Shown in pieces: positions 35,693 to 45,785 of a DNA stretch of 64,000 nt (the stretch's first letter is position 1; every line of letters begins with the position of its first letter). The DNA comes from Eupeodes corollae (lineage: Eukaryota; Arthropoda; Insecta; Diptera; Syrphidae). The translations under genes and the position numbers were made by a program. The notes beneath the pieces are model-generated. The model ran no database searches, was not told where the DNA came from, and worked only from the letters and a program-made list of their open reading frames with translations. The stretch lies in the NCBI RefSeq assembly GCF_945859685.1, contig NC_079147.1:192555174-192619173 (forward strand), read 5' to 3'.

Positions 35693-36960
35693 CACTTAGG
35701 TCCTCAGAACTGTTAAGTCCGTTGGGAACTTCTTAATGGGCATAGGGCCTCTACTACGTATCTCCCTCCAACTTTTGCCTAGTGACACTGATTTCGCCTC
35801 GATTGTTCTACTCCATGCGCTTCTCGGTCGTCCAGTTCTTCTTCCTTCTTGTGAGCGGGTTTCACTGCATTGCTTGGCTTGCAATGCAGTCGTTACCTTT
35901 TCGAAGCGTATGTCCAATCCATTGCTACTTACGCCTTCGTATTATAGATTCTATAGGTTCCTTCTATGATGGACTTCATTTGAAATACGGTTTGTTCCGA
36001 AGACATTTTTTTACGAAGGTTTTCGACTTTCTTGTTATGGCTGAAGTTCCAAGTGCTGCACACATAAAGAAGCATAGATTCGACATTTTGGAGGAACAGT
36101 CGTAGCATCGTTTTTAAGCTGGTAGAGTTTTTCCTCCAAATTTTTGACAGCATACGGAAACCCGCTTTTGCTTTGCCGATGCTGCAGATGACGTCTTGTT
36201 CGGTTCCGACTTCGATGGAAATGATGTTGTTAAGGTATTGAAAGACCTCCACTCTTTCCAGCGGTTGCGAGAAAATATTTATTTGCTTCTCTCTCCACAC
36301 TTGTTGTCATTTGTTGGAGATCCATGATCCTATGAGAGAGTAAGCAAACATGGTCCGCGTAATCCAAATGCCTTAAACATAATGTCAAAGTCCACTGGAT
36401 CCCTCAGCTACCTGACAGAGCTGAGCGCAGTACATCGCTTATCACCAACAAAAACAATATTGGCGACAGAATACAGCCCTGTCTGACTTCGCTTCGGATT
36501 TCAAAATCATCTGACAACCTTGGATCCATCATATGTTGCTTTAATACTAGCAATTAGTTTTCCTGGAATGTCTCTCCTCCGCAAAGCTAACCAAATGTAC
36601 TCCCTGTAAACGCTATCAAAGGCCTTCTTGAAGTCGATGAACAGCAGGTGTAGTGGTGATCGATATTCAACGCACTGTTCAATAATGATCTGTTGATATG
36701 ATCAATACACGAGGATCCTGCTTGTTCGGCATCGAGTGTGGCCTCAAGCTGTTCTCTGATGCGTTTCAGTATAACTTTTGGTACTATTTTGGCAACGGCG
36801 CAGGTAGAACGCAAATTCCTCTCTAGTTTTCGCACTTTGTAAGATCTCTTTTTTTAGGAATTTGACGATAATTCCCTTCTTCTACTCATGGGGGAAGTTT
36901 TGGGTGGTCCAGGCTTCTTTTATGAGCAGTTGAAGCAGTGCGTTTGATGACGTTGGCGCT
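35693..36960 (-). pseudogene. RTE-like LINE, RT and C-terminal region
   Basis: Minus-strand RT remnant. Right to left: a GIIVKxxKKGDLTKCENWRG-like box in mixed frames (about 36800-36890); VPKVILKRIREQLEATLDAE and QAGSSCIDHIN (36680-36790); EQCVEYRSPLHLLFIDFKKA then FDSVYREYIWLAL, the palm box with its Asp (about 36590-36685); a degraded segment where the YADD box should be; VEVFQYLNNIISIEVGTEQD and IGKAKAGFRMLSKIWRKNS with LLYVCSTW (35929-36300); and the C-terminal tail RRTGRPRSAWSRTIEAKSVS then LGKSWREI (35696-35917). The GRPRxxWxRTIEAE..LGKSWxEI tail is common in insect endonuclease-RT elements. No intact catalytic FADD was found. Confidence 0.8.
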
Positions 36961-37713
36961 GTTTGTAAACGCTCTGCGTTATTAAAATTAAGTGAAGCTT
37001 TTAAAGTGGATTAAATTGTTCCTGCGAGTACTTGTTCAGTCAAGTATCCGTATAATTTAAAATTCTAAAATATTCCATTCTGAAATATTGATTATTATAG
37101 GTTATTGTTTCTAACAGGTTTATAATACAATTTTTTTTTTTATTAAGGGAAGGGTCCCTACGCTTATGTGGGTAACTTTTTAAAGCAACATTAAAAAAAA
37201 AAACTATTTAAAATCAATGCAAACACAATAAAGATGTATGACTTGTCTTGAACGAAAACTTTAAAGTTTTAATTTTTCATACATTTTCCCGTTTTCCACA
37301 AAAATTCCCTTCATAATTATTAAAGTTGCGACAATTTGAGAATGTTAACAGTTAAAAGATAGTGAATATTATCCCATAGATCAAAAATTTATTGAATTTT
37401 AAATTTTTGTGCTTAAGCACAGAAAAGTAAATTTAAATTTATTTTATGAAGTGAATGTTCATTCCTTTCGGGGTTCCAAGTCGGTAGCACAAGTTTTAAC
37501 TGAATGTTTGATATTTGCTATAACAGATCGCTTAGCAATCGAGGAACGCGTTAGAAAATAAATAAACATAATAATAATATATATGACACGTTCATTGTGT
37601 TTTTCAATTATGCCTGTTTTTGGGACATTTATTTTATTGAAATTCTAGAGCATCCAAAACAAACTCAATTCTAAAAATAAATTTATTTATTTATTACATA
37701 TTACTTAGTCTTG
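36961..37713. other. No gene recognised (750 bp)
   Basis: AT-rich, with a poly-T run near 37130 and an AAATAAATAAACATAAT stretch near 37558. Confidence 0.45.
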
Positions 37714-37990
37714 TAGTACACGTGGCATGATAGTTAGTGCGTTGGACTGTTATGCGAGAGGTCTTGGGTTCGATCCCTGCTTGTGCTACCTAAAGTTTTT
37801 TACAGGTACTGCCTCCTGCAAGGAATTGACAAATTCTCCAAGAGTAATTCTTGTCATGAAAAGTGTTTTTTCAAATTAGCGGTTTGGATAAACTGTAGGT
37901 CCCCTCCATCCGTGCAATTACTCCCACACAGGAATGGTTGAAAGTTGTAAGGCACTAGGCCCTGGTTCTCAACGGACTGTTTCGCCACCT
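37714..37990 (+). mobile_element. tRNA-derived SINE, copy 2 (full length)
   Basis: Same architecture as the copy at 6428: tRNA-like head with GTGGCATGATAGTTAGTGCG and a better B box (GGGTTCGATCCC), then the shared body (ACTGCCTCCTGCAAGG, CCAAGAGTAATTCTTGTCATG, GTAGGTCCCCTCCATCC, CACTAGGCCCTGGTT) to GGACTGTTTCGCCACC. The A-arm differs by one base from copy 1. It lies about 100 bp upstream of the orphan pseudogene at 38093. Confidence 0.86.
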
Positions 37991-38092
37991 AATTTAATTT
38001 ACCAATAACTTTGAACTTTAAACAATGACCAATTTATATCACACCTTCGAGTGATAAATTAACAAAATTTTGACAGATGTCACCATAACAAA

Positions 38093-38721
38093 ATGGCCGC
38101 ACCGGGACCCCAAAATCTACCCGTGCCAATTGAAAAACCCTTTGTAATATTCATCAACATCAAATTCCTTACGTTGAAGAAAATATTCAATATTCTCTTG
38201 ACAACTTAAAGTTACAGGCTGATTATTATTTAATTAAAGTTCTTGGTCTACGGGAAACTCGGTTATATAAGATAATGATTCTCTACGAAATTCGGAATAA
38301 GGACTGGTGGATGAAGACATGGGAAAACATTGCGGCTTCCTGTGGAGAAGTTGTACAGATCAATCTCAACAATATTGTTCAGATGAAAACGAAGATTTAC
38401 TAAATCATTCAAAAACTTGAAGAAACTAACCAAAAACTGATGATTGAAAATGCCTACCAATCAGAGAGTAGATTACTCTATAGCTCGCTTAATTATAACT
38501 TGTGTGACAAGAACTACTTTCAAGATTCTTTCTCCTATAAAGATATTTCCCTAATTCTTAAATCAGGACGCGAACTTCTATATTTAAATGAAAAACCATA
38601 CAACGGAAGCTTTGACCAATTTATAAATTTATGTAACTTGGAAGTTAAAGAAGATTGCTTTTATTTGAGCAGTGTGTGTCCAATTCAGCCCTATCAGTAC
38701 AAGAAACGATTGAAATTTTAA
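38093..38721 (+). pseudogene. Orphan protein pseudogene, possibly a retrocopy
   Basis: An ATG in a good fly context (CAAAATGG) opens MAAPGPQNLPVPIEKP at 38093. A frameshift at about 38137-38145 moves the reading to CNIHQHQIPYVEENIQYSLD, which stays open to a single TAA at 38401-38403 and continues in frame to the stop at 38719-38721. In total it is roughly 208 codons with one shift and one stop. The sequence looks like a folded or coiled host protein (NKDWWMKTWENIAASCGEVV; IQKLEETNQKLMIENAYQSE; EDCFYLSSVCPIQPYQYKKR), with no RT, integrase or transposase motif, no introns and no poly(A) that I can assign. It could be a processed pseudogene, or an accessory ORF of a DNA transposon. I do not recognise the family. 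Confidence 0.6.
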
Positions 38722-40840
38722 AAGGATCAGATTGGGCGAAGCTTGTCATATTTGTCAGACTGCATTTATTTGATTTACTAACTTTTATCTTAACACTTAA
38801 TAGAGCAAAAACACTTCCGTCAAATTGACTTTTAAACTAACCTCAAGTCAAAGTCATGACGATGACTTTTAACTTTCAAGTAAAAAGTCAAAGTCAAACC
38901 ACGATTTTGGACTTTTAGTTAAGGATTCAAGATAGGGAATAATCATTGATAACTCGCTCTGAACAAGATTCTGAAATACCTTTTTTTCGAACAAACTCGA
39001 AGAAATTTCTTGATGACTTAATGTTTTCTTTCACTTCTTGACGATTGAACATATACCACATGCCTATATTTGTTAGTCGCTGCTTCATCAATGTTTAATA
39101 TATTCATATTCTTTCCTGGAGCGTGATTCTTTAACCTTATAATCAATATTCTATCTTTTGATATCGATATTAGTCTTCATGCATCTACACCAACCAAAAA
39201 ATATTGGAACTTAATACATGTTGTGTTGTGACTTGAAGGGAGTGTGTATAGACACATTTTTTAATATTAAAATGTTTTCTCTAACTTCTTATCATCTTAG
39301 TTAAATCAGCTAAAGAATAATATCATCCACACCTTAGTCTCACATTAAAAGATTCAAAAAGTCAAACACATATCAGCCTAGGAGCGAAGTCATACTGACT
39401 CTAGGCGTCAGAAGTCGTCACCCGTTGTGTTTTATAAAAAAGTCATCATCATAATACTAAAGAAAAGAATTGATAGAAAGAAATAAGAAAACACATTAAA
39501 ATGATTTTTCATTTTTATTGCAACTGTCATAGAATCAATAGCGTTGACAAATTATGAATAAATTTTCGAACATTGTTCATGTTGTTGGGTGTTTTTGGTT
39601 TCTTTTTCTTCTGTGTTTTGGTTTTCTTTTTATAATTTAATTTTTTTATTTGATGGAGGAATACAAAATTTTTATTTTGATATCTTACAATCGAAAGCAT
39701 TTATCATCATATTTTATGACTTTGACGCATGTCTATGTTGGTAGTTTTGGAAAAGGTATTAATAGATCTACATAAAGCCATTAGCATGAAATCAGCACGA
39801 GCTCTCGCCACTGATTCAATATTAAATGTAAAGAAAATAAAAATCCAATAAAAGTCTGCAGATAGGTTCATAACCTAAATGAAAACAAAATATTATAATT
39901 TGCATATTTTCTCTATTAACTTTTATTATTTGTATAAATATCTTATTTCAAAAATATAACAATAATTATAATAATGTGTATATTTAATAACTAATTACCA
40001 GTGGTTTTATGGCGAAATTAATTTTAAGCTAACAATTTAATTTTAATGAGGCTCCCTTGTGCCCAAGGACTGTATAGAAATTTGTAGATACATAAAAACC
40101 TCTGAGGCTTAAATAATAACCCAAATAAAAAGTCAGCTTGTCTTTTATTTATTAGAATAGATTTATTTTAATTGGTGTTTTACATTTTGCAAAGATTTTC
40201 AAACTTAAGGAAAAGTTAAAGTCGATGTAGATATGTACATGAAATTAAGTAGTTAATTTAAATATACAAGATTAATTTCAACTTTAAGGGTAGATGTGTA
40301 TAAGTATAGTGTAGATGTAGACACGATAGCAAATAGGGCTAGTGGCACAAAGTATCTATGTGGTTTTGTATTTCATTAAATAACTCAATAAATGATGCAT
40401 AGTTGTATTTTTTTTTTAAATTATTAATTTTAAAGGGAGTTTACTTAATTTTAATAAAATAAATAATTAATTTATGTTAAGAAACATGAATTTAGTTGGA
40501 TACGAATTTTAACTTAACAATAGTTTTCCTTTAACATAATAATGCTCTTTGATTTGAAGTTGCTACTTTTTAAAATTAAATAATTTGTCTCTATAAGATT
40601 TTTAATACTGTGATGCTTTTTTGTAAGAAGCTGAGGTAGACTTGTCGGAATTCAGAGTTCTTCCAAAAAAAGCAAAAAACTTGGGTTTAGAGTTTAAAAA
40701 ATCTTAATATTGATTTTTTTCTAGTACCTTAATTTAAAATTGGTTTTAAATAAGAAAGATTATAAAATTTATTGAATTTTATTGACCTTAATTTGTTTTC
40801 GAACTACCTGCACTGCCAACCCCTAGAATAAGTCCACAAA
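38722..40840. other. No gene recognised (2.1 kb)
   Basis: AT-rich. A run of short repeats of AGTCAAAGTCA type (about 38838-38900) is visible, with an inverted mate (GACTTTT) nearby. Nothing codes. Confidence 0.45.
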
Positions 40841-40981
40841 TTTTGCAATCGACTTTCGGTTTTAAACCTGTTGGAAGGTTATAACCGGAAAAGTTAACGG
40901 CCTTTGAAAGGGTACATATTTCTCCATTTCAATAAAAGTAAAGGGTTAATTGGAAACGAGCGTTGGAATTCCCCAAACCCG

Positions 40982-41010
40982 TATAAAATGGTGCTTCACT
41001 TGAATCAGTT
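40982..41010 (+). promoter_or_regulatory. TATA box and initiator of the ORF at 41147
   Basis: TATAAA at 40982-40987 and an arthropod initiator TCAGTT at 41005-41010, with the A of the initiator about 25 bases after the TATA start, a normal core-promoter spacing. The ATG of the following ORF is about 140 bases downstream. Confidence 0.55.
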
Positions 41011-41146
41011 TAGTTCGAATATTTCCGTGCCGGTGTTTACATGTGCCATCTTTTAAAAACTTGTGTATTTTAATTTATTCCGTTCTTTGCATTTTTCTAA
41101 TGGTTAATAAGTATATTTTGCTTCAGTGCTCTACTCTGTGTCTTCA

Positions 41147-41850
41147 ATGTCAGAATACGAAGTACCTAGCACATCATCACAGACACACCGGATAACACAA
41201 GCTGAATTGAATGATCTTGTTAGGGACTTAGAATTGCCCAAGAACAAAGCAGAACTTCTAGGCTCGAGGTTGCAATAATGGAATCTTTAAGGAAGGAGTG
41301 TGGTTATAACATCTTTGCGTACTCGACAAAAGGAGTTCCAGCGATATTTTGAAATGGATGAAAGTTTAGCTTTTTGCAATGATGTCTGTATAAACGGAGT
41401 GAATGGACACTTTTCATAGATATCTCTAAGTTAAGCTTAAAAGCTGTGTTGCTACATAACCGAAATATTTTACCTTTTATTCCAATTGGTTACGTAGTTT
41501 TTATGAAGGAGTATTATGAGAATATAAAAAGTGTTCTGCTGAGGATTAAATATAAGGAACACCAATGGCAAATCTGCGGGATTTTAAAGTCGTAGATCTG
41601 CTGCTTGGACTGCTTCATCTGTGAATGGGACAGTCGTGATAGAAAACGGCATTATATTAAAAAGTTTTGGCCTCATTGTCAGTCACAACAACCTGTTCAG
41701 AAAAATGTCAAAAATGACCCTCTAATTGATCCACAAAAGGTTTTACTTCCGCGCTTGCATATAAAGCTATTACTTATGAAAAACTTCGTAAAGACAATGG
41801 ATAGAGATGGAGCTGCTTTTAAATACCTTCGCCAATAATTTTCAAGAATA
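41147..41850 (+). pseudogene. Broken copy of a repeated arthropod TE-associated ORF
   Basis: The ATG at 41147 opens MSEYEVPSTSSQTHRITQAE then LNDLVRDLELPKNKAELLGS, closing at TAA 41276-41278. The reading then continues in other frames: SLRTRQKEFQRYFEMDESLA; EWTLFIDISKLSLKAVLLHN; FIPIGYVVFMKEYYENIKSV; and, at 41605-41838, CFICEWDSRDRKRHYIKKFW and LIDPQKVLLPRLHIKLLLMK. From memory, this block order (W.LFIDSSK.SLKAVLLHNGN; C.LC.WDSR..; LPPLHIKLGLMK.FVK..) is a widespread multicopy ORF of unknown function in arthropod genomes. The CxxC-WDSR and PxxHIKLxLMK blocks are its core. I do not know its superfamily. Several frameshifts and stops; inactive. Confidence 0.62.
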
Positions 41851-41875
41851 AGTAAGGATAAAGTCAAAGAACGCA

Positions 41876-42005
41876 TATTCGTTTTGATAAGGCTTAAAAA
41901 TTGTAGATTCTTTCCATCCCTGATATCATTACTTATGGTTGAGGAATGGTTGAGAGTTGTGAAGCAATAGGCCCTAGTGATCAACGGACTGTTGCACCAT
42001 CTAAT
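41876..42005 (+). mobile_element. tRNA-SINE, copy 4 (3' fragment)
   Basis: Only the 3' half of the SINE body is present: AAAAATTGTAGATTC, CCATCCCTGATATCATTACT, GGAATGGTTGAGAGTTGT, ATAGGCCCTAG, ATCAACGGACTGTTGCACCA. It starts within the SINE and ends at the same terminal motif as the other copies, next to the 3' side of LINE A copy 2. Confidence 0.8.
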
Positions 42006-42023
42006 TTATTTTTTATTTTCCCA

Positions 42024-43490
42024 GCAATGACTGGGAAAGACAGAGTGTGGTAAGCCATTCCTCATTCGCGTAGTACGGCTAGAGAACGAATCTCTGTACT
42101 TGACAGTACGACCGAAGTTGGGCTCGAGGATATGCTAATAAGCATTCATAGAAGCGCGATTATTATGGTTGAAGTGTTTAAGGGAAGGAACGCAACTGGC
42201 TATTTCATTAGAGCATAAACGGTTAAAATAACGGTAAAAGAGGGGGAGACTTTTCGACGATGTTTAAGTGAAGTAATTGAACTTATCAATTTAAATGCTC
42301 TACCTTCAATACTATCCAAGAGGCTAAAGTAAGTTGCAGGAGCACCAGCTCAGAGATGGGAGTTTTACTGAAGCCTTGGACGAATATAAGTCTTGTAGAT
42401 AACAGCCAGATCAGAAGGTTTGAATCATTTCTTGCATCGCCTAAGGAAACCTAAACACCTTGCTGCATTTTTGGTGTCAGCGCGTATTTGATCGTTCCAC
42501 AAAAGGTGGTTTGGTTGGTCATACACATACCGAAAATATCGAGATGTTCAGTCTCCACGATCAAGTGCCATCCATGAATAATATCAAGAGGGTATATCTC
42601 GATTTAACGATACAAGACAGCATTGTATTTTCGAAGCATTGAATTCCACGCCGTTTTTTAATCCCCATCGTAGAATGAGAAAAGCTGATAGTACTATCGT
42701 CAGCGAAACAGTGTATTTGATTAGAAGTTACAGACATGAGATCATTAATGAAAATGAGAAAAAGTGTTGGAGATAGAACAGAGCCCTGGGGCACACCAGA
42801 ATTTATTTTGTGGTTATCAGACTCGAATCCATCCAATACTACTTGTATTGAACAATCCGAAAAGTAACTAATAAACCAATGAAGCAGGGATTCATGAAAA
42901 CCGAAAGCATTCATTTTCGATAAAATAACCCTATCAAATGCTTTTGAAATATTTAAGTTACTTTCTCCAAGACGATGTAGAGATTTGTTCCACCGTTCGG
43001 TGAGATGAGCCATGATATCACCAGGTCCATATCACAGCCGTATTGTCGGTCATTATGAAGCTTTCGATCTTCTAGATATTTCTTGAGCTGATAAATCAGC
43101 GTTTATATTACCTTGGAAAGAAGGGACGTAAATGCAATCGGTCATTAGGAAGTGAGGAAGATTCACCTTTTTTGGGATAAGCTGGACAAATGCGCTGTTC
43201 CATCAGCTCGGAACGAGATCTGAGGAGTAGGACAGATGAAAAAGAGTTGAAGAACACCTCTTCAGAACAATAATGGGGATACCATCTGGACCAGCAGGTT
43301 TTTGAATTTTGAGATCTTTAAGAACTCTTCCCACAGTAAGAGTGCGAAAAAAGATAGGTCCCATAGAATCACTAACGCGCTCGATAATAGGCGGAGTCAT
43401 AACACTAACTGGCAACGTTGAATTAGCGGCGAATTGCCTAGCAAGATATAAGGTTTCTCTAAAGAACTAATAAATGGAATGTCATAGACA
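42024..43490 (-). pseudogene. LINE family A, copy 2 (RT with intact FADD box)
   Basis: Minus-strand RT of the same family as 2.5-4.0 kb. Right to left: PVSVMTPPIIERVSDSMGPI and LKIQKPAGPDGIPIIVLKRC (RT finger, 43203-43415); LTERWNKSLHRLGESN; ISKAFDRVILSKMNAFGFHE (palm Asp; a short deletion compared with copy 1); HKINSGVPQGSVLSPTLF; and SNQIHCFADDSTISFSHST, the catalytic box at about 42675-42730, all within 42561-43013. The C-terminal part decays to about 42030, where it abuts a SINE fragment. It has the intact FADD that copy 3 lacks. Confidence 0.87.
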
Positions 43491-44216
43491 ACGAGTTTTA
43501 ATGTTGTGCAATTATTTGTCATTCATGTCGAATCAGTAACTTTTCTTATGTATCTGCAGATCAAAACTAAGGCTTTTAAAATATTTTGATCTACAAATTC
43601 ATCTCTGTTATTTTCTGAATTTCATTTAAGTATAAAAAGAATAATTACTTACAAAACTTACAACGCAACGTTTGCGTGCGGGAGGACTTTTTGAAAACTT
43701 CCCATCCTTTTGTGCCTTTGCCCAAATTTTATTGTTGAACTACAATGCCTCATTTAATAAATTTCAAATAGAATTTATGACAAGAATATATTTTTTCCCA
43801 CACCAAAACAAAAACTTTCTCAAGAATTTGCTTATTCACAATTTTGCGATTTCTTGTCTTTTGTGTCATCCTACGTCATGACTCAGACTTCTGACGCCTC
43901 TTTATGACCCAAAAAGTAAAAACATTCATCAAAAATACAACACACAAATAATGTCTCTATAATATAGAAAAAGAAATTAAGACCTATTATAGCAAAATAA
44001 ATGCACGGTGGCATTCTAAAGTTCAAATCCGTCACCCGTGCTGACGATCGACGTTAAAATAAAAAATATGACAATCCACAAATGGGTTTGTTGCCCTGTT
44101 TTGATTTCGAACAACAATACCGACGACGACGTGATGATTAATTACTCTATTATTTGCTTAGTGGTTAAAAACATTCATTTTTTCAACTAATACCTCCCCC
44201 GAAGTTATTGTTAAAA
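43491..44216. other. No gene recognised (725 bp)
   Basis: AT-rich to about 43950, then more complex toward 44216. A minus-strand donor-like GCGTT|GTAAGTTTT at about 43651 is noted but unsupported by an acceptor. Confidence 0.4.
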
Positions 44217-44480
44217 TCAGCAAATAGCCGCCATATCGCCATTGGCTTCGACTTCGCCACCCAAAAGTACAAATCGACCATCAAACGAATATGAAATAGT
44301 CAATCTCCTTGAAGTGGGACTTGGAACGAACAACCGCGGAGCAATTACACGGAATTTTGCGCTTTTATCGTTTTGTATATCGAGATATGAAAAGTGAGCT
44401 CTAAGAAAAATGTTCGAGGTGGCAGAACTAATGTAGGTACAGCTTACAGCACGAGGGTCTCCACCAAACTCTTCTTCCAA
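44217..44480 (-). CDS. Hypothetical small ORF (87 codons) in a GC-richer island
   Basis: Single-frame ORF from an ATG at 44480 to a TGA at 44217, encoding a protein starting MEEEFGGDPRAVSCTY and ending LLGGEVEANGDMAAIC. It has mixed composition with no low-complexity bias, signal peptide, membrane segment or recognisable domain, and no resemblance to the mobile elements here. It could be a first coding exon, a small gene or chance. The island context slightly favours function. Confidence 0.25.
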   Translation of the reverse strand: MEEEFGGDPRAVSCTYISSATSNIFLRAHFSYLDIQNDKSAKFRVIAPRLFVPSPTSRRLTISYSFDGRFVLLGGEVEANGDMAAIC

Positions 44481-44985
44481 TAAATGGTCAGCATTTTAAA
44501 GAGCAATTGCGCTATCAAAGGAACGTGCTCCACGGGCCACTACGGTTCGCTGCGCTACGCATGCAATCATAACAGAACAGCCAGCGCAGCGCACCGCAGC
44601 GCGAGGCAACATAAACAGACGTCATATACTCCAATGTCGGGCGTCTTTCACTTTAATTTTAATATTTATCTTGAAACACCAAAAACGAACATGGTGGCAT
44701 CATGCAAACTCGCATCGGAAGCATCAACAAATTAGCAACAGCATCAGCAGCAGAAGTCAAGTCAAGACTCTTATGATCTTGAGGAAGGGAAGAAATCAAA
44801 GGGGCAGCAGAAGCAGCAGCTTATTAAACATGAGCAGACTTCGGACCGGACATCGACGTGGAATGTTTGTTCGCGCGCGAATACGCTGTTATGAAATTTA
44901 TGGCAAAGAGATAAGGAGCCCTGTTCTACAGCAGCGCAGAAGCGCACCAAGAAAGATATGCATGCTCCAGGTCCAGGCTTAAGAT
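44217..44985. promoter_or_regulatory. GC-richer island with CAG/GCAGC runs
   Basis: Stands out by composition: GCGCTACGCATGCAATC, GCGCAGCGCACCGCAGCGCG, then AGCAGCAGAAG and GCAGCAGAAGCAGCAGC. Both strands have open frames, a sign of composition rather than proof of genes. It could be a promoter or 5' UTR of a host gene. No TATA box was assigned. Confidence 0.3.
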
Positions 44986-45785
44986 TGTTTGCGTTTTGAT
45001 TTGAGTTTTGTTTTTCTTGATGTTTCTTTGGTCCATTTGGGATATTGGAATCTCATCAAAATTTAATCTGCTGATGATGAGAGTTTAAGTGGAGTATTTC
45101 AAAATGTTTTGACTCCTCGCTCGCATCAAGCAAATTCGGAAGCTTAAATAAATAAGCAATAAGTGCGAGAATAACAGAACAGAAGTTGAAGAAGTTTTGA
45201 TTTTGATTTTAATGTTTATGCGATGCGTTAGCGTCGTTCATTTCGTCATTTCGAATCACATGTCTTAGCACATCAAGGTCTTGCTAATAAAATAAGTGTT
45301 CATGTTTTGATTTTAAAAGTCATTGAAGACGTAAACAGATAAATATTTTGATGTTGTGTGTTTTGGCTACTGGGTTTTTGGTGACCTCGATTTTTGGATA
45401 TTAATTGAGTAAATACAGCGATTTAATGACATTTTAAAATTGATTATTTATTTAAAGAAAAGTTATTGCTATGTCTAGGGAATGCTTTTACGGTATTTTG
45501 TTTGTTTTCTTAAGATCTAGAAGAAACTTTTTAATACTGATTTATACTAGACGTTGAGGGATGGAGTAAGTTGATAAAAGTTCTAATGGGAGTGTATATT
45601 GACATCATGACTGAGTTGACAAGTTTTGTGATGTTTAAACGTTGCAATCAGATTTGTTTGGTTGCAAAGTTGAGCTATTAAAAAGTTAGAAAAAAAGGTT
45701 ATGAAACTCTATATGTTTGTACCCGGATTGTATACAGATTGATAGTCTTCAAATTGATTTAAAATAGTACAACGAACTTCGGTTA
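44986..45785. other. No gene recognised (800 bp)
   Basis: AT-rich, no recognisable feature. Confidence 0.45.

Noticed and set aside
37730..37790. Functional tRNA gene
   Set aside because: Same reason as the copy at 6.4 kb; it is part of a repeated SINE.
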